Assembly (NCBI GenBank): GCA_031550435.1
Contig: JAVBOO010000008.1
Span: 1-64,000 of the forward strand
Origin: JAVBOO01 sp031550435
Lineage (GTDB): Bacteria; Bacillota; Clostridia; Lachnospirales; WRAX01
DNA length: 64,000 nt
Direction: 5' to 3'
The notes under the pieces were generated by a model. It was not told where the DNA came from. It did not search any database and saw only the letters and a program-made list of their open reading frames with translations. Made by a program: the position numbers and the translations under genes. Position 1 is the stretch's first letter; each line of letters begins with the position of its first letter. This document shows positions 1 to 7,949 of this stretch, one piece after another.

Positions 1-133
1 TATCTTACCCGTTTTATTTCACTTTAATTCAGAGGCCGAGGGGTTTGGGGGCGAGTAGCCCCCAATCGTCCCCTTTTTGACTGAAATTTTTATGCGTTTA
101 TTATCTGTCATACTATGAAATTTTTATAAATTA

Positions 134-162
134 TTGACAGAAAAATTTTAAAAAATTATATT
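134..162 (+). promoter_or_regulatory. Sigma-A-type promoter for the DUF1450/DUF1801 gene
   Basis: TTGACA (134-139) and TATATT (157-162) are separated by exactly 17 bp. A family A repeat hairpin starts at the next base, so the expected start site near 169 lies inside the repeat. The call rests on consensus match and position only. Confidence 0.7.
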
Positions 163-208
163 ATTACCGCGGAAGTTAAATACCGTATAAAATACTTACG
201 CGGTAATA
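163..208 (+). repeat. Family A repeat, left hairpin only
   Basis: This is the ATTACCGCGGAAGTT...ACTTACGCGGTAAT unit, an imperfect hairpin closed by ACCGCG/CGCGGT. It is the first of the three hairpins found in full family A copies such as 1127-1286. It lies between the -10 box and the ribosome binding site of the gene at 224. Confidence 0.85.
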
Positions 209-223
209 CAAAGGAGACAGTAA

Positions 224-1036
224 ATGGAAAAATCAGTGAGAGTAGAAATTTGTGCGCATTGCTCGGGAATCGATGCCGGAGAAATAAACGATAAGTATAA
301 AATCAAAACGAGCTGCATCGGCAAATGCTTAAGAAAACAACCCGAGTTAAAGGGAAAAGTCTATGGATTCCTAAACGGCAGCTTCACCGTTTGCGATAAA
401 AAAGAAGAGTTTTTGGCGATTATTGAGAGCCTTGAGCCTGTTGACCGGGCTGTGGGTATGAATCCGGCGGTTGATGCGTTTTTAGATGGTACCGGGCAAA
501 GGCGTGCCGTATTTGAGGCACTCAGATCAATAGCTCTTGAGTGCGGACTGACGGAAGAGCTTAAATGGGGGCAGCCCTGTTATATGTTTGAGAATAAGAA
601 TATCCTTATTATAGGGAATTTTAAGGATTACACCGCGCTTTCATTCTTCAAGGGCGCTCTGCTTAAAGACACGGAAGGCATACTCGTCAGGCAGACCGAA
701 AACGTTCAGGCCGGGCGTCAGCTCAGGTATGTTGACGTTGAAGAGATAGCCTGCAAAAAAGACGTTATCAGATCCTATATACATGAAGCCGTTGAGGTAG
801 AAAAATCCGGTCAAAAAGTTCTCTCGGAAGAAAAGCGGGATTTACCGGTTCCCGAAGAGCTGCAAAGCATATTTGATGATGACGCGGACTTTAAAGCTGC
901 TTTTGAAGCGCTGACTCCGGGCCGGCGTAAAGCTTACCTTCTCTATTTTTCTAAGGCAAAACAATCAAAAACCCGGGTATCCAGAATCGAGAAATACAGG
1001 GACAAAATACTCGAAGGAAAAGGGTATGACGACTAG
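224..1036 (+). CDS. DUF1450-like iron-sulfur/thioredoxin-like domain fused to DUF1801/YdeI protein
   Basis: The protein has 270 residues and starts with ATG behind AAAGGAGA. Residues 1-68 carry cysteines C10, C13, C31 and C35 (CAHC and CIGKC) and then a GFLNGSFTVCDKKEEF stretch, a pattern like DUF1450/YuzB or thioredoxin-like [2Fe-2S] domains. Residues about 78-190 are DUF1801-like (KWGQPCYMFENKNILIIGNFKDYTALSFF), and about 207-268 match the C-terminal helical YdeI/OmdA region (ALTPGRRKAYLLYFSKAKQSKTR). Standalone YdeI-type proteins normally lack the N-terminal cysteine domain. The biochemical role of DUF1801 is unknown; a redox-linked function is only an inference. The gene is monocistronic with its own promoter. 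Confidence 0.8.
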   Translation: MEKSVRVEICAHCSGIDAGEINDKYKIKTSCIGKCLRKQPELKGKVYGFLNGSFTVCDKKEEFLAIIESLEPVDRAVGMNPAVDAFLDGTGQRRAVFEALRSIALECGLTEELKWGQPCYMFENKNILIIGNFKDYTALSFFKGALLKDTEGILVRQTENVQAGRQLRYVDVEEIACKKDVIRSYIHEAVEVEKSGQKVLSEEKRDLPVPEELQSIFDDDADFKAAFEALTPGRRKAYLLYFSKAKQSKTRVSRIEKYRDKILEGKGYDD

Positions 1037-1086
1037 AAGAGGTACAAAGCCGCCATCTTCGGAGCGTAGACGGTAAATGCCGGGAT

Positions 1087-1128
1087 ATATAGTCGTTTAT
1101 GACCGCTTTTTGGCTTAAACGACTATAT
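1087..1128. repeat. 13-bp inverted repeat around TAAACGACTATA
   Basis: ATATAGTCGTTTA (1087-1099) pairs perfectly with TAAACGACTATAT (1116-1128) across a 16-base loop. Related TTGGCTTAAACGRCTAT fragments occur near 5226 and 50607, so this is a small dispersed motif. It follows the first gene but lacks a T run, so it is not a clear intrinsic terminator. Confidence 0.6.
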
Positions 1129-1286
1129 TACCGCGAAAGTTAAATACCGTATAAAATACTTACGCGGTTACTTGGATCTTGCAGACGCGCTTAGATACGC
1201 CGCAGCGCTACAATGCGGCGCATCTGCGTCTAAGCCGGGGAACAACAAAATATAGCGTTTTCCTATATTTTGTTGCCGAAGTAATA
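1127..1286 (+). repeat. Family A repeat, full three-hairpin copy
   Basis: Hairpin 1 is ACCGCG...CGCGGT. Hairpin 2 has arms AGATACGCCGCAG and TGCGGCGCATCTGCGTC. Hairpin 3 has arms CAACAAAATATAG and CTATATTTTGTTG, and the element ends in GCCGAAGTAATA. Essentially the same unit occurs at 27195-27353 and, shortened, elsewhere in the window. No coding capacity is credible. Confidence 0.9.
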
Positions 1287-1292
1287 ACTCGG

Positions 1293-3140
1293 CTAGTCCA
1301 CATAATGACGTGCCTGAGCATGCCAAAGCGCGGAATAAAGACCGTCGGGTTCCGCAAGCAGCGCATCGTGGCTTCCGCGCTGCACAAGCCTGCCGCTGTC
1401 AAAAACGGCAATATCGTGGCAGAAACGACAGGAAGAGAGTCTATGAGAGATAAAGACGGCAGTTTTTGTGCCTATAGTCTTGTCGAACGTAGAATAAACC
1501 TCAAACTCGGCTATAGGGTCGAGAGCGGCAGTCGGTTCGTCTAAAACGATAATGGCGGAGTTTTTGTAAAGCGCACGGGCAAGAGCTATTTTCTGCGCTT
1601 CTCCGCCTGAAATTTGTACTCCGCCCTTGTCGAATTCTTTATAAAGGATGGTTTCCGTTCCCAAAGGAAGTTTTTCCAAACGTTCGCCAAAACCGGCATC
1701 ACGAAGGCAGCGTTGCACCTTCGATTCATCATAATTATCGGAGACGGCGACGTTTGACGCTATGGTCAGAGGAAAAAGCTTGAAATCCTGAAACACGACA
1801 GAAAATAACCGCTGATACTCTCTAAAATCGTAGTCATTTATATTCACGCCGTTTAGAAGTATTTCTCCCTCTGTGGGAGAATACAGACGGCATAACAGCT
1901 TAATCATTGTTGTCTTTCCGCTGCCGTTGAGTCCGACGACAGCCAGACGCCTGTTTGCGTCAAGCGTCATGTTCAAATTCTTCAGCGCAAATGTCTGCGA
2001 GCCCGGATACCGGAAGCTGACGTTGCGAAATTCGAAACGGTATTCGGTCTCTGCGGGTATGGGCTTTGTACCTTTTTCGAGCACTGCGGGAAGTGCGAGA
2101 AAGTCAAGCAGCGGTTTTATATGCGAGGCATTGTTATATGTACGCACCAGGTCGCTGCAAAGAGCTGTAACCGCAGTTATAAGAGCAGTTACGGCTCCAA
2201 CATACTGAACAACATAGCCTACGGCATACATGCCGGCAAGCGCGCGCAGCCCGATAAGCAGATAGACTGCTCCGCCTAACGCCGACATACAGGCGGCGGA
2301 AAAACCTCCAAGGCGGCTTTCAAAGAAGAAATACTTTAGCCAGTTTTTGACGTTATAGCTGTAAGAAAAAATATGTCTGAGTGTGTCACCCTGCCTGTAC
2401 AAGCGTATGTCCTTCGCGGCTTGGTCGGCATCCAGATATTTACTGTAGTACGAGGCGGCGGTATTGGATTTTGCGTTTTCCTGAAACACCTGATCCAACA
2501 CTTTTTTTTCTTTGCGTCTGAAAAAAATATTCAGTGCCAGCGTTATAATTACAAGCAGTACCAGCAGAAGTGTCGCTTGATTTGTTGTCGCAAAGCTGTG
2601 TTCATAGTCTGCGTTTGTCTTAAACATTCCCATCAACAGTATGCCGGCGAATACCAAGGAAAGTATGTTGGCAGTGACGGGCTGTGTCACCCAATAAAGA
2701 TTGACCAAGCCCAAACCGTTCCCGCGCGCCTTTGTGTCCATAACTGCCAATTTTTCCGATACTTCACTGTTTTCCGTATGCGGAAAGTCCATTTGCGCAA
2801 ACTTTTCCGCTTCCATACCCCTCGTGTCGGAATAGGCGAATTTGTATGAAGACAGTTCAACCTCTCGGGTAAATACAGCTTTTAGCGCGGAAAGCGCGAA
2901 GCTGAGGAGCACGGTTGCGGCAGCGAAGCCCGTAATTACGGAGATGTTTCGGCTTCCGGCCAACTCGTTGATTATACGGGCGGAAAAAAAGAGCTGCATC
3001 ATAGGCATAAATGCCGTGACAAACGATTGTCCGAGCAGTGCCGGCAAAAAGTACGGAGACAGCTTCATCAACAGCCGGTAGCCCTGTGACACCCATTTAA
3101 CGTTATCCGAAAAACGCGGTTTTTCTTTCTTGCTATCCAT
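1293..3140 (-). CDS. ABC transporter, permease-ATPase fusion (second half-transporter)
   Basis: This half-transporter has 615 residues. The start is taken at the ATG at 3140 (MDSKKEKPRF), preceded by GAGGAGG; longer upstream extensions would run into the preceding gene. Hydrophobic segments fill residues about 30-330. The nucleotide-binding domain has Walker A GLNGSGKT (403-410), signature ISGGE and Walker B VLDEPTAALDP, with the catalytic Glu intact. It overlaps the upstream half-transporter by 8 bp, so the two are almost certainly cotranscribed and form a heterodimeric exporter. The families closest by eye are multidrug or peptide exporters; the substrate is not deducible. Confidence 0.9.
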   Translation of the reverse strand: MDSKKEKPRFSDNVKWVSQGYRLLMKLSPYFLPALLGQSFVTAFMPMMQLFFSARIINELAGSRNISVITGFAAATVLLSFALSALKAVFTREVELSSYKFAYSDTRGMEAEKFAQMDFPHTENSEVSEKLAVMDTKARGNGLGLVNLYWVTQPVTANILSLVFAGILLMGMFKTNADYEHSFATTNQATLLLVLLVIITLALNIFFRRKEKKVLDQVFQENAKSNTAASYYSKYLDADQAAKDIRLYRQGDTLRHIFSYSYNVKNWLKYFFFESRLGGFSAACMSALGGAVYLLIGLRALAGMYAVGYVVQYVGAVTALITAVTALCSDLVRTYNNASHIKPLLDFLALPAVLEKGTKPIPAETEYRFEFRNVSFRYPGSQTFALKNLNMTLDANRRLAVVGLNGSGKTTMIKLLCRLYSPTEGEILLNGVNINDYDFREYQRLFSVVFQDFKLFPLTIASNVAVSDNYDESKVQRCLRDAGFGERLEKLPLGTETILYKEFDKGGVQISGGEAQKIALARALYKNSAIIVLDEPTAALDPIAEFEVYSTFDKTIGTKTAVFISHRLSSCRFCHDIAVFDSGRLVQRGSHDALLAEPDGLYSALWHAQARHYVD

Positions 3141-5019
3141 TTGCACGCACCTCCTCGGAACTGTCGAGCGGGGCTTTGTCATTATTATCCGCAGAACCGT
3201 TTTTCCGGTAATAGCCGGCTTGAGTTTTAAACATATGGGCATAGATGCCGCCGAGCTTCATCAACTCGTCATGAGTGCCAAGCTCGGCAATCGAATTGCT
3301 TTCCGCCGCTCCGTCAATCAAGACTATGCGGTCGCAGAAGCGCGTACTCGCCAAACGATGCGAAATATATACGCTTGTCTTGCCCCGCGTCAACTCCGCG
3401 TATTTTTGATACACTTCGTTTTCCGCGAGGGGGTCGAGGGCGGCAGTCGGTTCGTCGAGCACAATGACCGGTGCGTCTTTGTACAGAGCTCGAGCCATAG
3501 CAAGTTTTTGTTTTTCGCCTCCGGAAAGCTCGATTGCGTTGGGGTTCACAGCTCTGACGAGCGGTGTTTTTTCTTTTTCGGGCAAACTGTTGATTTTCTC
3601 GCTCAGGCCGGTCAGCTCCAGGCATTTTTTGACTTTTGCGCCGTCTGTCAAACCGGGCGGCTGCTGGCTGATATTCCCGGCAATGTCTGTTGAAAGCAAG
3701 TGTATATCCTGAAAGACAGGTGAAAATTGAGTATACAATTCGTCGCGATTATATGCGGTTAACGGTTTGCCGGCATATAAAACCCGGCCTTTTGTGGGCA
3801 AATAAAGGCCGCACAGCAATTTGACCAACGTTGTTTTTCCCGCTCCGTTTGCTCCGACCACGGCCAGTCGCTCGCCCCGGTGAATCGTGAGTGTTACGTT
3901 ACGCAGGGCGGCTTTTTCCGAATTTGGGTATGTATAGCTCACGTTTTCGAAACGAATTTCCGGAGGCAGAGCTTTGGCGTCAGGCAGCGGTGCGCCTGCA
4001 CCTGTATTCATGCGGTCGGGATAGTCGAGCATTGCCTGCATATCCGCCATCTCTACGGCTGACTTGGCCAAATCGCCGGATGCCGTCAGTATACCGGATA
4101 TCCAGCCTCCCAGCGAGCCTATTGCTGCGAACAAAAATACAAACTCGCCCAGCTCCAGTTTGTTTTGAAGCAGCAGCGAAATCAAGAAGCCGTACGCGAC
4201 TCCGTCACGCAGCAAAATCATAGCCCCGTCTATTATTGAGGCCTGCATTTGTTTTGTCAGCACGGACTTTTCGGCACTGCGGTTGCGCCCGCGCAGCACT
4301 CGCAGAAAATCTCTCAACCAGGGGAAGGCCCCGTACATGCGGATATCTTTGGCTGATGCGCTGTCGCGCATGGTGTTTTGCAGAGCGATATATTTGCCGT
4401 AAACCGTGCTTCGTTCTTCGCGAGTCTCCTCGTTATATTTTCGGGAGCGAGAAAGCGCCCACCAGTTTATACCGGCGCAAAACAACAGCACGGGCAAAAT
4501 CATGGGATTTACGGTGACGATTGTTCCCGAATACAGCAAAAAGCCGAGTGAGTTTGAAAGCAGCTGCACGAGTGTACGAGGTATGTTCATAGCCAAGGTG
4601 TGGTTACTTTGCACGGCCTTATTCGATTTGTCCATAACGGTCTTAAAATCGGGATTTTCAAGCTGTTCATAATCCATGTCGATGCTTTTATACAGTGTTT
4701 TGAGCATGAACGAGAAAATGCCGGTCGTACCGATAGAGTCGTTGACAACCGTATCGGTAAAGCTTTTCCCGTAGTTCAGCACTGCCATGAGCAGTATCAA
4801 GCCTCCTACCGAGAACAGAAACTGCGAAGCGTCAGCTTGCCGTTGTATCAAATCAATAACAACTCTAGGCATATAAATTCCGGCAAACGGCAATGCAACA
4901 CGGAACAATACTGCCAGGGCGCAACAAACCATCAGTGATTTGCGCACTTGCATGTATGCCGAAACGGATGTTTTTACGGCGCTCCGTATTCCGGCGAAAG
5001 GTCTTTGTGTTTCTGTCAT
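3133..5019 (-). CDS. ABC transporter, permease-ATPase fusion (first half-transporter)
   Basis: The protein has 628 residues, with ATG start MTETQRPFAG behind GAGGTGA. The transmembrane domain covers roughly residues 25-320. The ATPase domain has Walker A GANGAGKT (389-396), signature LSGGE (498-502) and Walker B VIVLDEPTAALDP (518-530). Both partners retain consensus catalytic residues, unlike asymmetric exporters with one degenerate site. The gene leads a two-gene operon with the ABC gene ending at 1293. No regulator is adjacent; the divergent neighbour is a chemoreceptor-like gene. The substrate is unknown. Confidence 0.9.
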   Translation of the reverse strand: MTETQRPFAGIRSAVKTSVSAYMQVRKSLMVCCALAVLFRVALPFAGIYMPRVVIDLIQRQADASQFLFSVGGLILLMAVLNYGKSFTDTVVNDSIGTTGIFSFMLKTLYKSIDMDYEQLENPDFKTVMDKSNKAVQSNHTLAMNIPRTLVQLLSNSLGFLLYSGTIVTVNPMILPVLLFCAGINWWALSRSRKYNEETREERSTVYGKYIALQNTMRDSASAKDIRMYGAFPWLRDFLRVLRGRNRSAEKSVLTKQMQASIIDGAMILLRDGVAYGFLISLLLQNKLELGEFVFLFAAIGSLGGWISGILTASGDLAKSAVEMADMQAMLDYPDRMNTGAGAPLPDAKALPPEIRFENVSYTYPNSEKAALRNVTLTIHRGERLAVVGANGAGKTTLVKLLCGLYLPTKGRVLYAGKPLTAYNRDELYTQFSPVFQDIHLLSTDIAGNISQQPPGLTDGAKVKKCLELTGLSEKINSLPEKEKTPLVRAVNPNAIELSGGEKQKLAMARALYKDAPVIVLDEPTAALDPLAENEVYQKYAELTRGKTSVYISHRLASTRFCDRIVLIDGAAESNSIAELGTHDELMKLGGIYAHMFKTQAGYYRKNGSADNNDKAPLDSSEEVRANG

Positions 5020-5292
5020 AGTGTCACCTCATGTGATAAATGGCCTTTAAGCTTATTTTCAACTTTATACATGAATTAATATTAACTTTTCATCAATTAT
5101 AAGCGATATATAATATATATGCAACGAATTACTTCTGCGGTAATTTTTGGGGCAACCGGCTTGAGTCTTTGGGGTTCGGTTGCAAAGGATTAATAGCAGT
5201 GGCTGTCGATGTCGTTGAGATTGTTTTTGGCTTAAACGGCTATACAGGTGAAGTTAAGTTGCGGCGAATATAACTTTCAAGGAGTGTCGGTA

Positions 5293-6150
5293 ATGGAGAG
5301 TTACGAATGTTTAACTACCGAAGAACAAAAGAAAGCATTAGTTTCGAAAGGCTATCACGATTTCAGCAATGCAATAATCAGCTTTACCCAAGCCCATTCC
5401 ATGCTGTTAATCTATGCGACGAATCTTAATTTGCAAAGGATAACCGCAATTTCAAACGAACTCCGCGAAGAGATAAAAGATATTGACAAAGTATCAAAGG
5501 CAATCAAAGGAATCTCAACAAAGACTCGCATGCTGTCGATCAACGCTTCTATCGAGGCGGCGAGGGCGGGGAGTGTCGGCAAAGGGTTTGCCGTAGTTGC
5601 GGAAGAAGTCGGCAATCTTTCAAAGCAGACCACAAACTGCACTTCAGAGGTAGATGCGGCCAATATCAGTATATTTGAGAAAGTAAACATAAACAAGCAA
5701 GTTGTTGATAAAGTTCAAGCAGACTTGTCAAGATTCACCGATGCGTCCGAGCTGATATCACAGGATATACATAAATTCGCAAAAATCGAAGAAAGCGGCT
5801 TTATCTTGACTTTGTTGGCCAAAAGGCTGGAAAACCATTCGGATTTTATAAGGAACTTAATCAAAAATGCCGGAAAGCAAAACAGTGTGGTCGATCATCA
5901 CAACTGCGCGCTTGGGAAATGGTATGACGGCAATAAAGCTAAATACAGCTTTATGCCCGAGTTCGTTAATCTATACGATATACACAGGAAATTTCACGAT
6001 GCTGCCGGAGATTTTTGCGAAACATTAAGAATCGAAAGCATATTGGACCTTGTCGATATTTCGCACGATATCTTGAAATGCTTTATTGCGCTGACGAATG
6101 CTTTCGCGGAATTAGCCGAGCACGACGAAACGTTGTTTAACATAAAGTAA
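5293..6150 (+). CDS. Miniature soluble MCP-type signalling protein with CZB zinc-binding domain
   Basis: The protein has 285 residues; the start MESYECLTTE is chosen for its AAGGAG site 8 bp upstream. There is no signal peptide or membrane segment. Residues about 60-115 contain the receptor signalling tip (KGISTKTRMLSINASIEAARAG, then GKGFAVVAEEVGNLSKQT). The C-terminal half is a chemoreceptor zinc-binding (CZB) domain with the expected ligands H182, C205 (NCALGKWY), H231 and H235 (HRKFH). CZB domains bind zinc and in characterised proteins respond to zinc or oxidants such as hypochlorite. The coiled-coil hairpin is much shorter than in a normal receptor, so coupling to CheA/CheW is uncertain. 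No che gene is nearby. Confidence 0.85.
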   Translation: MESYECLTTEEQKKALVSKGYHDFSNAIISFTQAHSMLLIYATNLNLQRITAISNELREEIKDIDKVSKAIKGISTKTRMLSINASIEAARAGSVGKGFAVVAEEVGNLSKQTTNCTSEVDAANISIFEKVNINKQVVDKVQADLSRFTDASELISQDIHKFAKIEESGFILTLLAKRLENHSDFIRNLIKNAGKQNSVVDHHNCALGKWYDGNKAKYSFMPEFVNLYDIHRKFHDAAGDFCETLRIESILDLVDISHDILKCFIALTNAFAELAEHDETLFNIK

Positions 6151-6228
6151 GCGGCGTATCTGAGCGCGTCTGTTCGGCACGAGTAACCGCGTAAGTATTT
6201 TATGCGGTATTTTACTTCCGCGGTAATA
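6151..6228 (-). repeat. Family A repeat, reverse orientation, partial
   Basis: The copy begins at the base after the chemoreceptor gene stop codon. Read in reverse it runs ATTACCGCGGAAGTAAAATACCGC, then ACTTACGCGGTTACTCGTGCCGAACAGACGCG, then CGCCG. It has hairpin 1 and the left arm of hairpin 2 and lacks hairpin 3. Confidence 0.85.
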
Positions 6229-6326
6229 GCTATGCATATAATCATGCGGGCGAACGCCTGCCAAAGCTGCGTGGTGCGGCATCACACCACGCGTTTGCTT
6301 TTTTGCGGGAACTTAAGTGAATTTAC

Positions 6327-6355
6327 TTGACAGAACAGCGGATAACATCTATAAT
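6327..6355 (+). promoter_or_regulatory. Consensus promoter of rplM-rpsI
   Basis: TTGACA (6327-6332), a 17-bp spacer and TATAAT (6350-6355) match the sigma-A consensus perfectly at both hexamers. The predicted start is near 6362, which leaves a 5' leader of about 170 nt before rplM. Confidence 0.85.
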
Positions 6356-6361
6356 ATGAAC

Positions 6362-6533
6362 GTTAGCTAAAAAACGATGTGTTTTTGGCAATATTTTGTT
6401 CGCTAAAAGCTCGGCGCTGCGATGCGCTCGAGTTAAAGCGCAAACTTGTCAAATTTCGAAGCGACCTGCCCCGGACGCTTTGAGTTTAACATAAAATATT
6501 ACTTGCAACACAGCTTCTTAAGGAGGAAATATT
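6362..6533 (+). promoter_or_regulatory. rplM 5' leader, possible L13-type autoregulatory leader
   Basis: About 170 transcribed bases precede rplM and contain self-complementary segments (for example AGCTCGGCGCTGCGATGCGCTCGAG). L13 leaders are known in Firmicutes, but I could not match this one to a consensus. It ends in an AAGGAGG site at 6520-6526 and a TTG start. Confidence 0.35.
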
Positions 6534-6971
6534 TTGAGATCAACGTTTATCGCCAAGCCCGCCGATATTGAAAGAAAATGGTTCGTTATCGACGCGACAG
6601 GCTTGACATTGGGCAGGCTCTGCACACAGATAGCCGTTATACTTCGCGGCAAACACAAACCGATTTATACTCCGTTTGTTGATACCGGCGACCACGTAAT
6701 AGTCGTAAACGCCGAGAAAGTTAATTTTACCGGCAAGAAGCTCGATCAGAAGCTTTACCGCCACTACTCGGGACACCCGAGCGGACTTAAAGAAACAACT
6801 CTTCGCGTTGTAATGAGCAAGAAACCCGAAGAAGTCATATACCATGCGGTTAAAGGCATGCTTCCCAAAAAGACGCTCGGCAGAAAGATGTTCTCAAAGC
6901 TTCATGTTTACGCGGGACCCGAACACAAGCAGCAGGCTCAGAAGCCCGAAGTGCTTGTAATCAAAGAATAG
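6534..6971 (+). CDS. rplM: 50S ribosomal protein L13
   Basis: The protein has 145 residues, the normal size for L13. It carries the family landmarks WFVIDATGLTLGRLCTQIAVILRGKHKPIYTP near the N terminus, GDHVIVVNAEKV, and the C-terminal KGMLPKKTLGRKMFSKLHVYAGPEHKQQAQ block. It is an early-assembly protein of the large subunit. The start codon is TTG at 6534, with AAGGAGG 7 bp upstream. rpsI follows after 15 bp, the conserved L13-S9 operon. Confidence 0.98.
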   Translation: MRSTFIAKPADIERKWFVIDATGLTLGRLCTQIAVILRGKHKPIYTPFVDTGDHVIVVNAEKVNFTGKKLDQKLYRHYSGHPSGLKETTLRVVMSKKPEEVIYHAVKGMLPKKTLGRKMFSKLHVYAGPEHKQQAQKPEVLVIKE

Positions 6972-6986
6972 AGAGGAGGATAAATT

Positions 6987-7379
6987 ATGGCTATTGCAAG
7001 ATTTTACGGAACAGGAAGAAGAAAAAGCTCGGTTGCCAGAGTTTATTTGCTCCCCGGCACAGGCAAGGTTACAATCAACAAAAGAGATATAGACGAATAT
7101 TTCGGTCTTGAGACGCTTAAGCTTATACTGAGACAACCGCTGGAACTTGCCGGCGTTACAACAAAGTATGACGTAATCGCCAACGTATACGGCGGCGGTT
7201 TCACAGGCCAGGCAGGCGCAATCCGTCACGGTATTTCCAGAGCTCTCCTTCAATGCGACAGCGAATACAGGATCTCGCTTAAAAAAGCAGGCTTCCTTAC
7301 ACGCGACCCGCGTATGAAGGAAAGAAAGAAATACGGTCTTAAGAAAGCAAGAAGAGCGCCTCAGTTCTCGAAGAGATAA
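6987..7379 (+). CDS. rpsI: 30S ribosomal protein S9
   Basis: The protein has 130 residues, starting MAIARFYGTGRRKSSVARVYL and ending in the diagnostic basic tail KKYGLKKARRAPQFSKR, which reaches the P-site tRNA in the small subunit. ATG follows GAGGAGG. It is the second gene of the rplM-rpsI operon; an intrinsic terminator lies about 190 bp downstream. Confidence 0.98.
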   Translation: MAIARFYGTGRRKSSVARVYLLPGTGKVTINKRDIDEYFGLETLKLILRQPLELAGVTTKYDVIANVYGGGFTGQAGAIRHGISRALLQCDSEYRISLKKAGFLTRDPRMKERKKYGLKKARRAPQFSKR

Positions 7380-7570
7380 TTTCAAACATTTTCAGGACTT
7401 GTCAAAGCTGTTGTTTATCATGTGCCAAAAAGAAGTTTGGCGGCTCGCAGAGCCGGTTGTGCAGCAAACCGCTGAGAGGTTTTGAAATTTTGGATGATTG
7501 TGAAAAGCCCGGAATTTTATATCGTAACCGACAGGTAACAGACAAAATTTGGGGTAAAAATTGTTATGCA
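7380..7570. other. Non-coding stretch after rpsI
   Basis: About 190 bp lie between the rpsI stop and a terminator hairpin. I see no convincing reading frame and no motif I recognise. It is either the 3' untranslated region of the ribosomal operon or a decayed gene. Confidence 0.4.
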
Positions 7571-7607
7571 GGGAGATGTTTTTCCGATGGGAAAGCATCT
7601 CTTTTTT
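7571..7607 (+). terminator. Intrinsic terminator of rplM-rpsI
   Basis: The hairpin GAGATG...TTCC/GGGAA...CATCTC is followed by TTTTTT. It is the first clear terminator downstream of rpsI. Confidence 0.65.
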
Positions 7608-7726
7608 ATCACTTATGTGTATGCTGCCAAATTCTATTGATTGTATGTATAAGCTCCTCAACATCCAAATGTGTGTAAACTCTTTCGGAGAGCGTAATAG
7701 GCCGGATGTCCTACGATTTTCTTGGG

Positions 7727-7845
7727 GCATGTTGAAAAATTGCCTTGGCGCTCTCCCTTGAAAATGGAAAAGTACCATTTTCCAAGGGAGAGCGCCGCTC
7801 GCTCAGGCCAATTCTTAGTCTTTGCACGCAATTTTCAACACTTCC
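7727..7845 (-). repeat. Family B repeat (about 120 bp, TGTTGAAAA termini)
   Basis: The termini TGTTGAAAAATTGC and GCAATTTTCAACA are inverted repeats. The core is a near-perfect palindrome (CTCTCCCTTGAAAATGG / CCATTTTCCAAGGGAGAG). A second full copy in the opposite orientation is at 33927-34049, and a core-less derivative is at 38912-38955. It has a MITE-like architecture with no gene inside. Confidence 0.85.
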
Positions 7846-7850
7846 TCTTG

Positions 7851-7904
7851 TTATTTCGGCAACAAAATATAGCGTTATCCTATATTTTGTTGCCGAAGTA
7901 ATAA
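7851..7904. repeat. Family A repeat, solo right hairpin
   Basis: This is a near-perfect palindrome TTATTTCGGCAACAAAATATAG / CTATATTTTGTTGCCGAAGTAATAA, the third hairpin of family A in isolation. It abuts a family B repeat and lies 45 bp upstream of the giant helicase gene, within its probable promoter or leader. Confidence 0.85.
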
Positions 7905-7949
7905 CACAGACGATTGTTTCTTTCAAATTTATTTAGGGTGGGAATAATA

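Noticed and set aside
1127..1286. Possible CRISPR array or tandem-repeat locus from the recurring palindromes
   Set aside because: Copies are dispersed over 60 kb, differ in length and lack regular spacers; no cas gene is in the window.
5124..5144. Family A footprints: ATTACTTCTGCGGTAAT here and ACTTCTGCGGTAAC at 39724
   Set aside because: They look like excision scars joining both ends of family A, but are too short (about 17 bp) to claim.
7392..7778. Minus-strand 128-codon frame after rpsI
   Set aside because: It runs through the terminator and the family B repeat and has no family features.
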